In this document: in pieces, positions 8,853-19,411 of the stretch | How the letters are laid out: every line of letters starts with the position of its first letter | Numbering within the stretch: the stretch's first letter is position 1 | From: DATKAS01 sp963773315 | GTDB taxonomy: Bacteria > Actinomycetota > Acidimicrobiia > Acidimicrobiales > DATKAS01 | Reading direction: 5' to 3' | Assembly: GCA_963773315.1 (NCBI GenBank) | Contig: CAVZAF010000002.1 | Span: forward strand, 620,001 to 684,000 | Length of the DNA: 64,000 nt | The notes under the pieces: model-generated | What the model was told of the DNA's origin: nothing | Database searches by the model: none | The model's input: only the letters and a program-made list of their open reading frames with translations | Program-made: the position numbers and the translations under genes

Positions 8853-9731
8853 ATGACCACTCTCCTCGAGGGCGCCACCGAGATCATCAGGCTCTGGCCG
8901 GACGGCCCACCGACGCGCATCGACAACGTCCCCGACGAGGTGGAGTACCCCGTGCGAGCGGGCGTCGCGACCGGCGGGACGTTCCTACGCAACATCTCCG
9001 ATCCGACGCTCACCGTCTTCACGCCGCCGGCCGGGTCGTGCAATGGCGTCGGCGTGATCGTCGTGCCGGGCGGCGGCTGGACCATCAACGCATGGACGCA
9101 CGAGGGCCTCGACGTCGCGCGGTGGCTCTCGGCTCTCGGGTACACCGCGTTCCTCCTCAAGTACAGAGTCCAGGCGTCTCCAGCCGACCAGGAGACGTTC
9201 GAGACGATGATGGGGGCGGTCGATGCAGGGCTTGCGGTGCCTCGGCCCTACGCGCAAAAGCCCGGCGCGATCAGCGACCTGATCTCGAGTGCCGAGTACC
9301 TGGCAGCGCGCGAGGCGTGCGCGGACGATGGCCGGCGTGCGATCGAGCTGGTGCGTGAGCACGCCGAGCGATTCGACCTGCGGCCCGGCGCCGTCGGCAT
9401 GATCGGCTTCTCAGCCGGCGCATTCCTCGCCGTCGACGTGGCGCTCGACCCTCGCGGTCCACAGCTCGCGTTCATCGCGCCGATCTACGGCGGTGAGACG
9501 CAGGGCGCGCCGGTGCCTGCCGACGCGCCGCCGCTCTTCACGGCAGTCGCGCAGGACGACATCCTCGTCAAGATCGTCGAAGGGCTTCACGCCGACTGGT
9601 CGGCAGCAGACCGTTCGTCGGAGCTGCATCTGTTCGCCCGAGGCGCTCACGGCTTCGGCATGGTGCAGCAAGGGCTGCCCTCCGACCGGTGGACCGACCT
9701 CTTCCTCGCGTGGCTGCAGGACGTGATCTGA
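8853..9731 (+). CDS. Alpha/beta hydrolase (esterase/lipase-like)
   Basis: The 292-aa protein has the layout of a BD-FAE/hormone-sensitive-lipase-type hydrolase: oxyanion-hole strand VIVVPGGGW, nucleophile elbow GFSAG (about residues 189-193), acid in AVAQDD and the histidine in ARGAHGFGM near the C-terminus. No signal peptide is seen, so it is probably cytoplasmic. The ATG at 8853 is the first well-placed start after the divergent regulatory region. The substrate is unknown; similar proteins are often annotated as acetylxylan-esterase-like or endo-xylanase-like. Confidence 0.85.
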   Translation: MTTLLEGATEIIRLWPDGPPTRIDNVPDEVEYPVRAGVATGGTFLRNISDPTLTVFTPPAGSCNGVGVIVVPGGGWTINAWTHEGLDVARWLSALGYTAFLLKYRVQASPADQETFETMMGAVDAGLAVPRPYAQKPGAISDLISSAEYLAAREACADDGRRAIELVREHAERFDLRPGAVGMIGFSAGAFLAVDVALDPRGPQLAFIAPIYGGETQGAPVPADAPPLFTAVAQDDILVKIVEGLHADWSAADRSSELHLFARGAHGFGMVQQGLPSDRWTDLFLAWLQDVI

Positions 9732-9742
9732 GCCGCACCCCT

Positions 9743-10906
9743 CTAGCCAGCGGGCGACACGATGATTGGGAGCGCGCTGAGGCCGTGCAGGGTGTTGTTG
9801 CGCAGCCACCGCGGTTCCCCGCCGAGCTCGAACCGCTCGACGTGGCGCACCAACGCGGTCAGGAAGGAGAGGGCTTCGAGCTTCGCGAGGTTGATGCCAA
9901 CGCAAAGGTGGATGCCGCGGCCGAAGGCGAGCTGATCGACCGGGTTCCGAGTGACGTCGAATCGATCTGGCTCGGGGTAGTGACGCTCGTCGCGGTTGGC
10001 GCTGCCGTACATGACGAGCACGCGCTGCCCCGCGGGCACGTCGAGCCCGTCGATGTCGACTGGCTCGGTCGTGAGGCGCGTGAAGTAGTGGACCGGCGCG
10101 TGGAGGCGGAGCACTTCGGCAAATGCGCTCGGGATGAGCGATGGGTCGTTGCGCACGAGCTGCCATTGATCGGGGTGCTTCGCGAACAGGTAGACGGCCG
10201 CGCCGAGCGCGTTCACGGTGGTGTCGATGCCCGGCCACGTGTAGGCGACGATGCCCTCTGGGTGTCCCGTCTCGACGAGCTCGGCGGCCCTGCGACCGGG
10301 GCACAGCTGACCTGACTGCGCCACCTCGAACGTGTGCCCGAAGATCTGCGCGAGGGCCGGAGGAGCGGTGTTGAGGCGCTCGTTCGCCGGACCGAAGGTG
10401 TTGAACGCCTGCTCGGCCAGGTGCGGGAGCTGGTCGCGCCCCTCTGCCGGCAAGCCGATGAGGTCGCCGACGACGTTGAGGCTGTAAGGCCGGGCGAGGT
10501 CGGCGACCGCGTCGAACGAGCCGCGTGCGACGAGGGTCGCGACGAGTGCATCCGCGGCGCTTTCGATGTCGCCGGTGGCGCCCGCGAGCGAGCCGATCGA
10601 GAGCTGCCCAGCAAGCAATCGGCGGTGCTCGTCGTGCTCGGGCGGATCGCTCTTGATGATGCTCTCCGGCTGGCTCGTGTTCGCCTGCTCGTCGACCCCG
10701 ACGCCCGACGCGGACGAGAACCGCTGCCAGCTCGTGAGCACCGACCGCACGACGTCGAACCGGGGCAACGCGAGCAGGCCCGGCCGTTCGAGCCACACGA
10801 CGGGCCCGAGATCGCGCAGCGTGCGATAGGTCGGATACGGATCGGCGAGAATTGCGTCGTCCCAGAGGTCGACATCGGATGTGGGGAAGCCGCGCAACGT
10901 CTCCAT
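9743..10906 (-). CDS. Cytochrome P450
   Basis: A complete soluble bacterial P450 of 387 aa. Motifs: the I-helix oxygen-activation region YTWPGIDTT (about residues 224-232), the ExxR of the K-helix in EVLRLHAPV (about 266), the PERF-like EPDRFD, and the heme loop FGRGIHLCVG with the thiolate cysteine near residue 338. It oxidises an unknown small hydrophobic substrate and needs ferredoxin and a reductase supplied elsewhere. It converges on the hydrolase gene with an 11-bp gap, and no ferredoxin gene lies beside it. Confidence 0.93.
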   Translation of the reverse strand: METLRGFPTSDVDLWDDAILADPYPTYRTLRDLGPVVWLERPGLLALPRFDVVRSVLTSWQRFSSASGVGVDEQANTSQPESIIKSDPPEHDEHRRLLAGQLSIGSLAGATGDIESAADALVATLVARGSFDAVADLARPYSLNVVGDLIGLPAEGRDQLPHLAEQAFNTFGPANERLNTAPPALAQIFGHTFEVAQSGQLCPGRRAAELVETGHPEGIVAYTWPGIDTTVNALGAAVYLFAKHPDQWQLVRNDPSLIPSAFAEVLRLHAPVHYFTRLTTEPVDIDGLDVPAGQRVLVMYGSANRDERHYPEPDRFDVTRNPVDQLAFGRGIHLCVGINLAKLEALSFLTALVRHVERFELGGEPRWLRNNTLHGLSALPIIVSPAG

Positions 10907-11026
10907 CTGTCGACATCATCGCTCGCGAGACGAATTTCGGCTTCTTCCCTGCGCCGAAATCCGGCCACTCGGTGCCCAGATTCATGGCGCACGATCTGTG
11001 GGGAACGGGAGCGAACGGAGGCGATC

Positions 11027-11629
11027 ATGTACGCACCGGCGATCGACGACGAGATCACGGGCTTGGCGAAGTACCTCGAGCAGCAGCTCTACGCGATCAG
11101 GGCGTCTGCGATCGGCCTGACCGAGGAGCAGATGCGGATGCGCCCTTGTCGGAGCGCACTGTCGATCGGCGGGATCGTGAAGCACGCGACCTACGTCATG
11201 CGCGGAGCGACGACGCGGCTGACAGGCGACCTGGCCGCTCCGCCGGCGCTCGACGGGGCCGCGGTCGCGGCCCACGAGGCGAGCTTCGCGCTCGCTGACG
11301 ACGAGACCGGCGTCGGCGTGGTCGCGGCGTTCGACGACGCACGAGTGACGTATCTCGCCGCCTTCATGGCAACTGATCCGGATGTCCGCACGGTCGTCCC
11401 TCCGGCTCCTTGGTTCGGCATCTACGACAACCGTCCCGCCAACGCGCGCTACTCGCTCGTGCACCAGATCGAAGAGATGGCCCGCCACGCTGGGCACGCC
11501 GACATCATCCGCGAGCAGATCGACGGCATGGCGGTGCCCGCCATCGTGCTGACGCAAGCCGGGCTGCCCGCGAACGACTTCTTCCAGCCCTACGTGCCCG
11601 CGCCGGGCACGGTCGGATCTTCGAAGTAG
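11027..11629 (+). CDS. DinB-family protein (DUF664 type)
   Basis: A 200-aa four-helix-bundle protein of the DinB/YfiT superfamily, whose members often use mycothiol or bacillithiol and bind a metal with three histidines. Candidate ligands here are His in GIVKHATYV (about residue 53) and His in QIEEMARHAGHADI (about 155-159). The start at 11027 has GGAGG eight bases upstream. The exact reaction is unknown. It converges on the epimerase gene, with the two 3' ends overlapping by about 40 bp. Confidence 0.85.
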   Translation: MYAPAIDDEITGLAKYLEQQLYAIRASAIGLTEEQMRMRPCRSALSIGGIVKHATYVMRGATTRLTGDLAAPPALDGAAVAAHEASFALADDETGVGVVAAFDDARVTYLAAFMATDPDVRTVVPPAPWFGIYDNRPANARYSLVHQIEEMARHAGHADIIREQIDGMAVPAIVLTQAGLPANDFFQPYVPAPGTVGSSK

Positions 11630-12501
11630 TGGCCGGCCTCGAGGTCCTCGAGGAGACCCGGGCCGGTCGGCTGCCAACCGAGCTGCGAGCGAGTCCACGT
11701 GCTCGCGGTCGGGACGTCGACGGACCAGATGAGCCCCATCCAACCGAAGTGGGTCATGGCGTCCTCAGCGGGGATCGACGCGACTGGGAGCTCGAGGTGC
11801 CGTCCGATCGCCTCGGCGATCGCGCGAGTCGACACGCCCTCCTCGCCGACAGCGTGGTACACCGCGCCCGCCGGTGCCTGCTCGAACGCGAGGTGGAAGA
11901 CCCGCGCGGCGTCAGAGCGATGCACGGCCGGCCATCGGTTGCTGCCATCACCGACGTAGCCGGCGACACCCTTCTCGCGGGCGATCTGGATGAGCATCTT
12001 GATGAAGCCCTCGTCGCCACGACCGTGCACCGTCGGCGGCAGGCGGACGACCGCGGATCGCACACCTCGTGTCGCGAGCTTCACGGTCATCACGGACGCC
12101 TCGGAGCGAGGGAACTCGGGCGCGGGCTGATCGTCTTCGGTTGCCGACCGACCGACTGCTGTTGTCGCCACACCGGAGGCGATCACGAGGGGTCGGTTCG
12201 AGCCCTCGAGCACAGCTCCCATCGCTTCGATCGCGGCGCGGTCGGTCTGGTTCGCGGCGTCGTAGTCGTTGAAGTCGTGGATGAACGCCAGGTGGATGAC
12301 GCCGTCACTGTCGGCCGCGCCGTCGCGGAGTGAGTCGATGTCCTCGAGCGAGCCGCGGCGCACGTCGGCGCCTGCGGCCTCGAGCGCGTCGGCTGAGGCA
12401 TCAGAGCGAGCGAGCCCCACGACTTGATGGCGGGCGCCGACGAGCTCGGGCACCACCGCCGAGCCGACCCAACCCGACGCTCCGGTGACGAACACGCGCA
12501 T
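11590..12501 (-). CDS. NAD-dependent epimerase/dehydratase family protein (extended SDR)
   Basis: The 303-aa protein begins MRVFVTGASGWVGSAVV, a typical GxxGxxG NAD(P) motif. It continues with LARSDASADAL, DGVIHLAF and a C-terminal half that fits the atypical/extended SDR fold. The usual YxxxK is not evident; the equivalent region reads SEASVMTVK. I chose the ATG at 12501 because GGAGGT lies eight bases upstream. It is divergent from a TetR gene, and two identical-armed 19-bp palindromes lie between them, so it is almost certainly the target of that regulator. Confidence 0.87.
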   Translation of the reverse strand: MRVFVTGASGWVGSAVVPELVGARHQVVGLARSDASADALEAAGADVRRGSLEDIDSLRDGAADSDGVIHLAFIHDFNDYDAANQTDRAAIEAMGAVLEGSNRPLVIASGVATTAVGRSATEDDQPAPEFPRSEASVMTVKLATRGVRSAVVRLPPTVHGRGDEGFIKMLIQIAREKGVAGYVGDGSNRWPAVHRSDAARVFHLAFEQAPAGAVYHAVGEEGVSTRAIAEAIGRHLELPVASIPAEDAMTHFGWMGLIWSVDVPTASTWTRSQLGWQPTGPGLLEDLEAGHYFEDPTVPGAGT

Positions 12502-12516
12502 GACACAGACCTCCGT

Positions 12517-12535
12517 GATGTCAGATGCTGACATC
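12517..12535. promoter_or_regulatory. TetR operator, site 1
   Basis: GATGTCAGATGCTGACATC is a perfect palindrome with 8-bp arms and a 3-bp centre. It lies 16 bp upstream of the epimerase start. Its arms are identical to those of the site at 12544, 27 bp away centre to centre. Confidence 0.75.
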
Positions 12536-12543
12536 ACTCTAGG

Positions 12544-12562
12544 GATGTCAGCGACTGACATC
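12544..12562. promoter_or_regulatory. TetR operator, site 2
   Basis: GATGTCAGCGACTGACATC repeats the same 8-bp arms as site 1 around a different 3-bp centre and ends 20 bp before the TetR start. Paired sites between divergent genes suggest autoregulation plus control of the epimerase. Confidence 0.75.
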
Positions 12563-12581
12563 AACTGGTACTGTGTCACAC

Positions 12582-13148
12582 ATGGGGCGATGGCAGCCCG
12601 ACGCGCGCGGTCGGCTCGAGCAGGCGGCGATGCAGCTCTACGTCGAGCAGGGGTACGACGCCACGACGGTTGCCGAGATCGCGGAGCGCGCCGGTCTCAC
12701 CGAGCGCACGTTCTTCCGCCACTTCGCCGACAAGCGCGAGGTGCTGTTCTCCGGGTCGGCGCAGCTCGCCGAGCTGCTGGCTCAGGAGGTCGCACGCGCC
12801 CCGAAAGTCACATCGCCGATCGATGCGGTCGGCGGGGCGTTGGAGGCCGCTGGCGCACTCATCCAGGAAAGAGGTGAGTGGTCGAAGCAGCGTCAGGCCG
12901 TCATCGCCGCGAACCCCGAGCTGCGTGAGCGCGAGCTCATCAAGCTCGCGTCGTTGGCGGAGGCGTTGACCGAAGCGCTCAGAGGCCGTGGCGTGAAGGA
13001 GCCGTCCGCGACGCTCACTGCCGAGGCCGGAGTTGCGGTGTTCAAGGTGGCGTTCACGAGCTGGGTGGAGCAACCGACGAAGCGCAACCTGCCCCGCCTG
13101 ATCAGGCGATCGCTCGACGATCTGCGCACCATCACCGCCCATCGTTGA
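12582..13148 (+). CDS. TetR/AcrR-family transcriptional regulator
   Basis: The 188-aa repressor-type protein has the N-terminal TetR helix-turn-helix: ARGRLEQAAMQLYVEQGYDA, then TTVAEIAERAGLTERTFFRHFADKREVL (about residues 29-56). A ligand-binding helical domain follows, to LIRRSLDDLRTI. The ATG at 12582 is preferred; an in-frame GTG at 12573 is an alternative. The two 19-bp palindromes immediately upstream are its probable operators. The inducer is unknown. Confidence 0.9.
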   Translation: MGRWQPDARGRLEQAAMQLYVEQGYDATTVAEIAERAGLTERTFFRHFADKREVLFSGSAQLAELLAQEVARAPKVTSPIDAVGGALEAAGALIQERGEWSKQRQAVIAANPELRERELIKLASLAEALTEALRGRGVKEPSATLTAEAGVAVFKVAFTSWVEQPTKRNLPRLIRRSLDDLRTITAHR

Positions 13149-13188
13149 CCCCATCGGAGGAGAGCCATGGTCGATGACGCATCGGCGG

Positions 13189-14073
13189 TCAGGCAGTCGG
13201 CGCGAGGGCTTCGAGCGCGCTCCAATCGAGCTGACCGAACCCTTCGACCGACAGCGGTTGGATGCACACGTGGTCCGCGCCGGCGTCGTGGTGCGCCTGT
13301 ACGCGGCTGCGCACCGCGTCGGCATCGCCCCACGCGACGAGCGCGTCGATGAACCGCGAGTCCCGCTGCTCGATCTCGTCGTCGGAGAACCCGAGTCGGA
13401 GCCAGTTGTTGCGGTAGTTCGGCAGACCGGCATAGACGCGGACCGCGCCACTCGCCGCGGCACGTGCGGCCGCAGCGTCGGTCGTGAGCACGACCTTCTG
13501 CTCCACACAGAGCAGCTTGTCGGGCCCGAGGATCGCTCGCGCTTCCGCGGTGTGCTCCGGTGTCGTCCAGTACGGGTGGGCGCCGTCCGCGTGAGTGCGA
13601 GAGAGCTCGAGCATCTTGGGTCCGAGCGCCGCGAGCAGTGTCGGTGGTTGTTCCGCAGGAGCCGGAGCGCCGTAGGGAGACGAGCTCATCGCCTCGAGGT
13701 AGGCGCGCATCTGCGAGAGCGGCTTCGAATAGTCGAGCTGGCGCACGCCGGCGACCATCGGCGCATGGCTCACGCCGAGGCCGAGCACGAACCGGCCTCC
13801 GGTCTGCTCGGCGAGAGTCAGCGCAGCTTGCTTCATCGGCCCGGGATGACGGTGGAAGATGCTGGCGATCCCGGTGGCGAACGTGAGAGTCGGAGCCTTC
13901 GTCGCGAGGTACGCGATGTGGGCCATCGGATCTCGCCCGACGGTGTCTGGCAGCCACAGGGTCGAGTAGCCGAGCGTCTCGATCTTCGCGGCGAACTCGC
14001 CGGCCGCATCGACCGTCATCCCATCGGTGAAGTACCAGACGCCCGTTGTCTTCAGCCGGTCTCGAATGCTCAT
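13189..14073 (-). CDS. F420-dependent LLM-class oxidoreductase (TIGR03620-like)
   Basis: A 294-aa luciferase-like (LLM) TIM-barrel protein. The N-terminal half shows GVWYFTDGM, YSTLWLPDTVGRDP, LTFATGIASIFHRHP and GRFVLGLGVSH. The C-terminus has the TIGR03620-like ending ADHVCIQPLS. The family uses F420 or FMN to oxidise or reduce small organics; the substrate is not predictable. No F420-biosynthesis gene is in the window. It is followed after 21 bp on the same strand by nothing but the TetR 3' end. Confidence 0.87.
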   Translation of the reverse strand: MSIRDRLKTTGVWYFTDGMTVDAAGEFAAKIETLGYSTLWLPDTVGRDPMAHIAYLATKAPTLTFATGIASIFHRHPGPMKQAALTLAEQTGGRFVLGLGVSHAPMVAGVRQLDYSKPLSQMRAYLEAMSSSPYGAPAPAEQPPTLLAALGPKMLELSRTHADGAHPYWTTPEHTAEARAILGPDKLLCVEQKVVLTTDAAAARAAASGAVRVYAGLPNYRNNWLRLGFSDDEIEQRDSRFIDALVAWGDADAVRSRVQAHHDAGADHVCIQPLSVEGFGQLDWSALEALAPTA

Positions 14074-14094
14074 GGGTCGGCATTCTGACCGTTG

Positions 14095-14574
14095 TCAGCC
14101 GCCTGTCGCGCGGTGGGGGGTGATGTCGAGTCGAGGATCGGGCGCGGTCCCCGTCTCCTCGCACCACTGCAAGTACGTGGCGCGCAACGACGCGGTGTCG
14201 TCGGCCTTCAGCACGCGATCGTCCTCGTCGAGGTACTCCATCGCGCCCGCGACGACGATCGAGACCACACAGTCCTCGTCCCCGACGGCCGCCCAGCTGT
14301 CGATGTTGCCGGCGGGCTCGTACACGTAGCCGCCCGGGCCGATCACTTCGTCGCGGCCCTCGATCTGCCGGTAGCCAGCCAGGTTGAACGCGTGCACCTC
14401 GCCACGATGGCGGTGGCGGGGCACGACGACGCCGGGGGAGAGCCGCAGCAACAAGCGTCGCCACCCGCCGGGCCCGAACCCGAGCGGCTTGAACCACTCA
14501 CCCTCACCGAGCGGGATCCACTCCATCACGTTCGAGTCGACGATCGATTCCTGCACTCCGTCGGGCGTCGTCAC
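14095..14574 (-). CDS. Cupin-domain dioxygenase-like protein (2,4'-dihydroxyacetophenone dioxygenase type)
   Basis: The 160-aa protein (GTG start at 14574) reads as a single double-stranded beta-helix. The metal-binding part is VVVPRHRHRGEVHAFNLAG (two His, one Glu, one His). A WIPLGEGEWFKPLGFGPGG segment precedes it and GPGGYVYEPAGNIDSW follows, resembling the DAD family of Fe-dependent C-C cleaving enzymes and related anti-sigma ChrR cupins. It begins 22 bp after the stop of the PPOX gene, so they may share a transcript. Confidence 0.78.
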   Translation of the reverse strand: MTTPDGVQESIVDSNVMEWIPLGEGEWFKPLGFGPGGWRRLLLRLSPGVVVPRHRHRGEVHAFNLAGYRQIEGRDEVIGPGGYVYEPAGNIDSWAAVGDEDCVVSIVVAGAMEYLDEDDRVLKADDTASLRATYLQWCEETGTAPDPRLDITPHRATGG

Positions 14575-14596
14575 GAGACGATCGTCGCGCGATTCG

Positions 14597-15069
14597 CTAC
14601 TCCCGCTCGACTCGTTGAAGGCCTCGCGCTGGCGTCCACCATTCGACGACGAGCTTCGTGGCCGCATCGTCGAGCCCAGTGATCACGACCTCGGTGATGT
14701 CCGCGACGAACATCTCGCCATCGGGTTGCTGCTCGCCGTCGTCGTCGGTGGCGATCGGGCCGGTGAGGATGGCGCGTCCGGCGATCTTCGCCTCGCCTGG
14801 CCACTCGCTCTCCTTACCCTCCACAGGGTGGAAGGTCGGGCCGTGGATCGCGAAGCGTGGGTCACGTTTCAGGTCTGCCCCTTTGCGCGCGCCGTTCATC
14901 GAGCCGAACTGCAGCTCGCCATCGACGAACTCGCATTCGATGCCCGAGATGCGCGGCGAGCCGTCCGCGCGGAGTGTCGCGATCGTCTTGTGGCGACCGG
15001 CATCGAACAGCTTGCGCACCCGCCGGCGAACTCCGGCTCGGACTGCTCGACCTCCCTCCAGGCGGCCAC
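14597..15069 (-). CDS. PPOX-fold (pyridoxamine 5'-phosphate oxidase-like) protein, frameshifted near its N-terminus
   Basis: The body from KLFDAGRHKTIATLRADGSPRISG onward is a clear flavin/F420-binding split-barrel (FDOR) protein with GSMNGARKGADLKRDPRFAIHG. The natural N-terminus (VAAWREVEQSEPEFA) is in a different frame beginning at the GTG at 15069, so one or four bases are missing at about 15022-15026. Adding back GCGC restores an uninterrupted protein of about 158 aa. The family reduces quinones, biliverdin-like or other conjugated substrates; the precise role is unknown. It is probably a sequence error rather than a dead gene. Confidence 0.72.
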
Positions 15070-15153
15070 GGCCGCGTAGCGTAAGGGGGGGGTGACGGCT
15101 GATGTGCGTCATGCGGGTTGAGCGACGCCGAAGATCTCGTTAACGTCAGCGGG

Positions 15154-15522
15154 ATGACGCCGGACGAGCTCGCCGACCTCGCGCATCTCCGCCGAGCGCG
15201 CGACCTCATGGATCGCGAGTACGCGCAGCCCCTCGATGTTCCGGCCATGGCGCGTGCCGCACTGATGTCGCCGGCACACTTCTCGCGCAAGTTCCGCGCG
15301 GCGTACGGCGAGACGCCCTACTCGTATCTCATGACGCGGCGCATCGAGCGCGCGAAGAACCTTCTTCGTCAAGGCGTGTCGGTGACCGACACCTGCTTCG
15401 CCGTGGGCTGCACGTCGCTCGGCTCGTTCAGCTCGCGCTTCACCGAGATCGTCGGCGAGACACCCTCGCAGTACCGAGCGCACGCGACCATCGCGACCTC
15501 GAGGTCGTCCCGCCGTGCGTGA
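15154..15522 (+). CDS. AraC-family transcriptional regulator (DNA-binding domain only)
   Basis: The 122-aa protein consists of little more than the two helix-turn-helix units of AraC: DLMDREYAQPLDVPAMARAALMSPAHFSRKFRAAYGETP, then RRIERAKNLLRQG, then FAVGCTSLGSFSSRFTEIVGETPSQYRA. No sensory domain is present, as in small SoxS/MarA-like members. The ATG at 15154 is chosen over a TTG 36 bases upstream. The VOC protein that starts 91 bp downstream in the same direction is a plausible partner or target. Confidence 0.85.
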   Translation: MTPDELADLAHLRRARDLMDREYAQPLDVPAMARAALMSPAHFSRKFRAAYGETPYSYLMTRRIERAKNLLRQGVSVTDTCFAVGCTSLGSFSSRFTEIVGETPSQYRAHATIATSRSSRRA

Positions 15523-15613
15523 GCAAGATCGCGACGCGACCGCGTCGCACCCCTGTCGCGAGCTGAGCAGGATCGGAGAAGCATCCGAGGGGCCGTGATC
15601 GTACGGTCGTCTC

Positions 15614-16012
15614 ATGGCAGTCAACCTCTCCACCACGTTCATCCCCGTCAACGATCCCGACGAGGCGCTCGGCTTCTATCGCGATGCCCTTGGCCTCGAG
15701 GTCAGCAACGACGTCGCCAACGGCGGCTTCCGTTGGGTCACCGTCGCCGCTCCGGGCCAGGAGGTCGACATCGTCCTGTTCCAGCCGCACGGCGGCCTTT
15801 CCGAAGTCGAGGGCGACGCCCTTCTCTCCCTCGTGACGAAGGGGTCACTGCAGGTCGCGATCTTCCGTTCGGACGACCTCGACGCCACGTTCGAAAAGGT
15901 CCGGGCCTCAGGAGCGGAAGTGCTGCAGGAGCCGACGTCCCAGCCGTGGGGCGCACGTGACTGCGCGTTCCGCGACCCCTCGGGAAACATGGTCCGCATC
16001 GCGCAGGCTTGA
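15614..16012 (+). CDS. VOC-family (glyoxalase/bleomycin resistance-like) protein
   Basis: The 132-aa product contains two beta-alpha-beta-beta-beta units: TTFIPVNDPDEALGFYRDALGLEV and VAIFRSDDLDATFEKVRASGAEVLQEP, ending in FRDPSGNMVRIAQA. This is the common VOC monomer that dimerises to build a metal or ligand site. Related proteins are frequently co-encoded with AraC regulators, as here. The substrate is not predictable. Confidence 0.87.
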   Translation: MAVNLSTTFIPVNDPDEALGFYRDALGLEVSNDVANGGFRWVTVAAPGQEVDIVLFQPHGGLSEVEGDALLSLVTKGSLQVAIFRSDDLDATFEKVRASGAEVLQEPTSQPWGARDCAFRDPSGNMVRIAQA

Positions 16013-16051
16013 CCGTCGTCGCGCCCGAATTGCCCCGAGCATGATGGGCCG

Positions 16052-16498
16052 ATGACGACCTGGGGAGGCTTCCGCGTCGCCGAGCCCGAGCTGGCGGCGT
16101 TCGTGGCGGCACGGCTGCTGACCGCGCCGGCGTATCTCGCGACCGTCCGCGCGGACGGCTCGCCGAGGGTTCACCCTGTGACGCCGATCCTCACCGAGGC
16201 CGGGCTCTACGTGTTCATGGAGCCGACGTCACCGAAGGCCGCCGACCTCCGTGAGCGCGACCGGTTCGCCCTCCACAACGGCGTGCCGGACAACGCCGGG
16301 ACCGGTGGCGAGGCATCGGTCAGCGGCACCGGCCATGAGATCGACGATCCCGACGAGCGCGCGACCGTCGTCGCGGCCGCCAGCTACGACCCCGCCGACC
16401 GCTACGTCCTGTTCGAGCTGCGACCCACCGAGGTGCGCTGCAACGGCTACGGCGACGTCGAGCTGCCCGAGCCTCGACGGTGGCGCGTAGATGCCTGA
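16052..16498 (+). CDS. PPOX-fold flavin/F420-binding protein
   Basis: The 148-aa protein has AAFVAARLLTAPAYLATVRADGSPRVHPVTP and LYVFMEPTSPKAADLRERDRFALHNGV, the split-barrel pattern of pyridoxamine 5'-phosphate oxidase-like proteins. The C-terminus ends EVRCNGYGDVELPEPRRWRV. It lies 39 bp after the VOC gene and 13 bp before the UvrA-like gene in the same direction, so these three may be co-transcribed. Its reaction is unknown. Confidence 0.83.
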   Translation: MTTWGGFRVAEPELAAFVAARLLTAPAYLATVRADGSPRVHPVTPILTEAGLYVFMEPTSPKAADLRERDRFALHNGVPDNAGTGGEASVSGTGHEIDDPDERATVVAAASYDPADRYVLFELRPTEVRCNGYGDVELPEPRRWRVDA

Positions 16499-16511
16499 CG
16501 ATGGAGACACG

Positions 16512-18863
<2,352 letters not shown>

Positions 18864-18869
18864 CCGCGC

Positions 18870-19295
18870 TCAGACGTCGACGGTCGCGCGGCAGTGCCAC
18901 CCGGCCTCAGTCGGACCGAACCCGAGGTCGGAGTAGGAGACGCCCTTCGGGATCGCCCCGGTGATGTCGACCTCCTCGATCGAGACTGTGGTGAACCGCC
19001 CCACCAGGTGGTCACCGCGCACCTCCACTTCGGTGACGGTCGGGACGTGCCCGCGGGCATCGGCGTCGAAGAGCACCTCCTCGAGCAGGAGCACGAGAAG
19101 GCCCGCCGGCCGGTCGGGGCCGACATCGAACCCTTCCGCGGACCCGGCGGGGCTGTCGCCGGTGTCAGCGAAGATGTCCACGAACGCGGCGACCGCTTCC
19201 TCGTAGCAGGCAGCAGCCGTCGGACCCCACGCCTCGATCACAGCGTCCGCCGTGTGAGGCCGGACCGCGTGGCCGCGGTCGGTGAACGTCTCCAT
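18870..19295 (-). CDS. Archease-like protein
   Basis: A 141-aa archease-family protein, the activator that helps RtcB ligase turn over and be guanylylated. It shows HTADAVIEAWGPTAAACYEEAVAAFVDIFAD near the N-terminus, LLVLLLEEVLFDADARG in the middle, and EVDITGAIPKGVSYSDL with a final ATVDV. The conserved acidic cluster expected for metal binding is present. The ATG at 19295 is used although no clear Shine-Dalgarno precedes it. It is divergent from rtcB with a dormancy-type box between them; M. tuberculosis likewise keeps Rv2630-Rv2631 together in the DosR regulon. Confidence 0.83.
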   Translation of the reverse strand: METFTDRGHAVRPHTADAVIEAWGPTAAACYEEAVAAFVDIFADTGDSPAGSAEGFDVGPDRPAGLLVLLLEEVLFDADARGHVPTVTEVEVRGDHLVGRFTTVSIEEVDITGAIPKGVSYSDLGFGPTEAGWHCRATVDV

Positions 19296-19333
19296 CACAG
19301 AGGAGCGTGGACCCGACAGCGTGCCGTCCGGAA

Positions 19334-19347
19334 GGGCCATAGGGCCC
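19334..19347. promoter_or_regulatory. Dormancy (DosR)-type box 3, between archease and rtcB
   Basis: GGGCCATAGGGCCC is a full match to GGGNC-N4-GNCCC. It lies 38 bp before the archease start and 64 bp before the rtcB start, and could control both divergent genes. Confidence 0.65.
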
Positions 19348-19411
19348 TTCCCTGAGCCGGCTCGTCGGGTGACCATGGTGCGGCCCGACGGCCGACGATC
19401 GGGGGTGCGCA

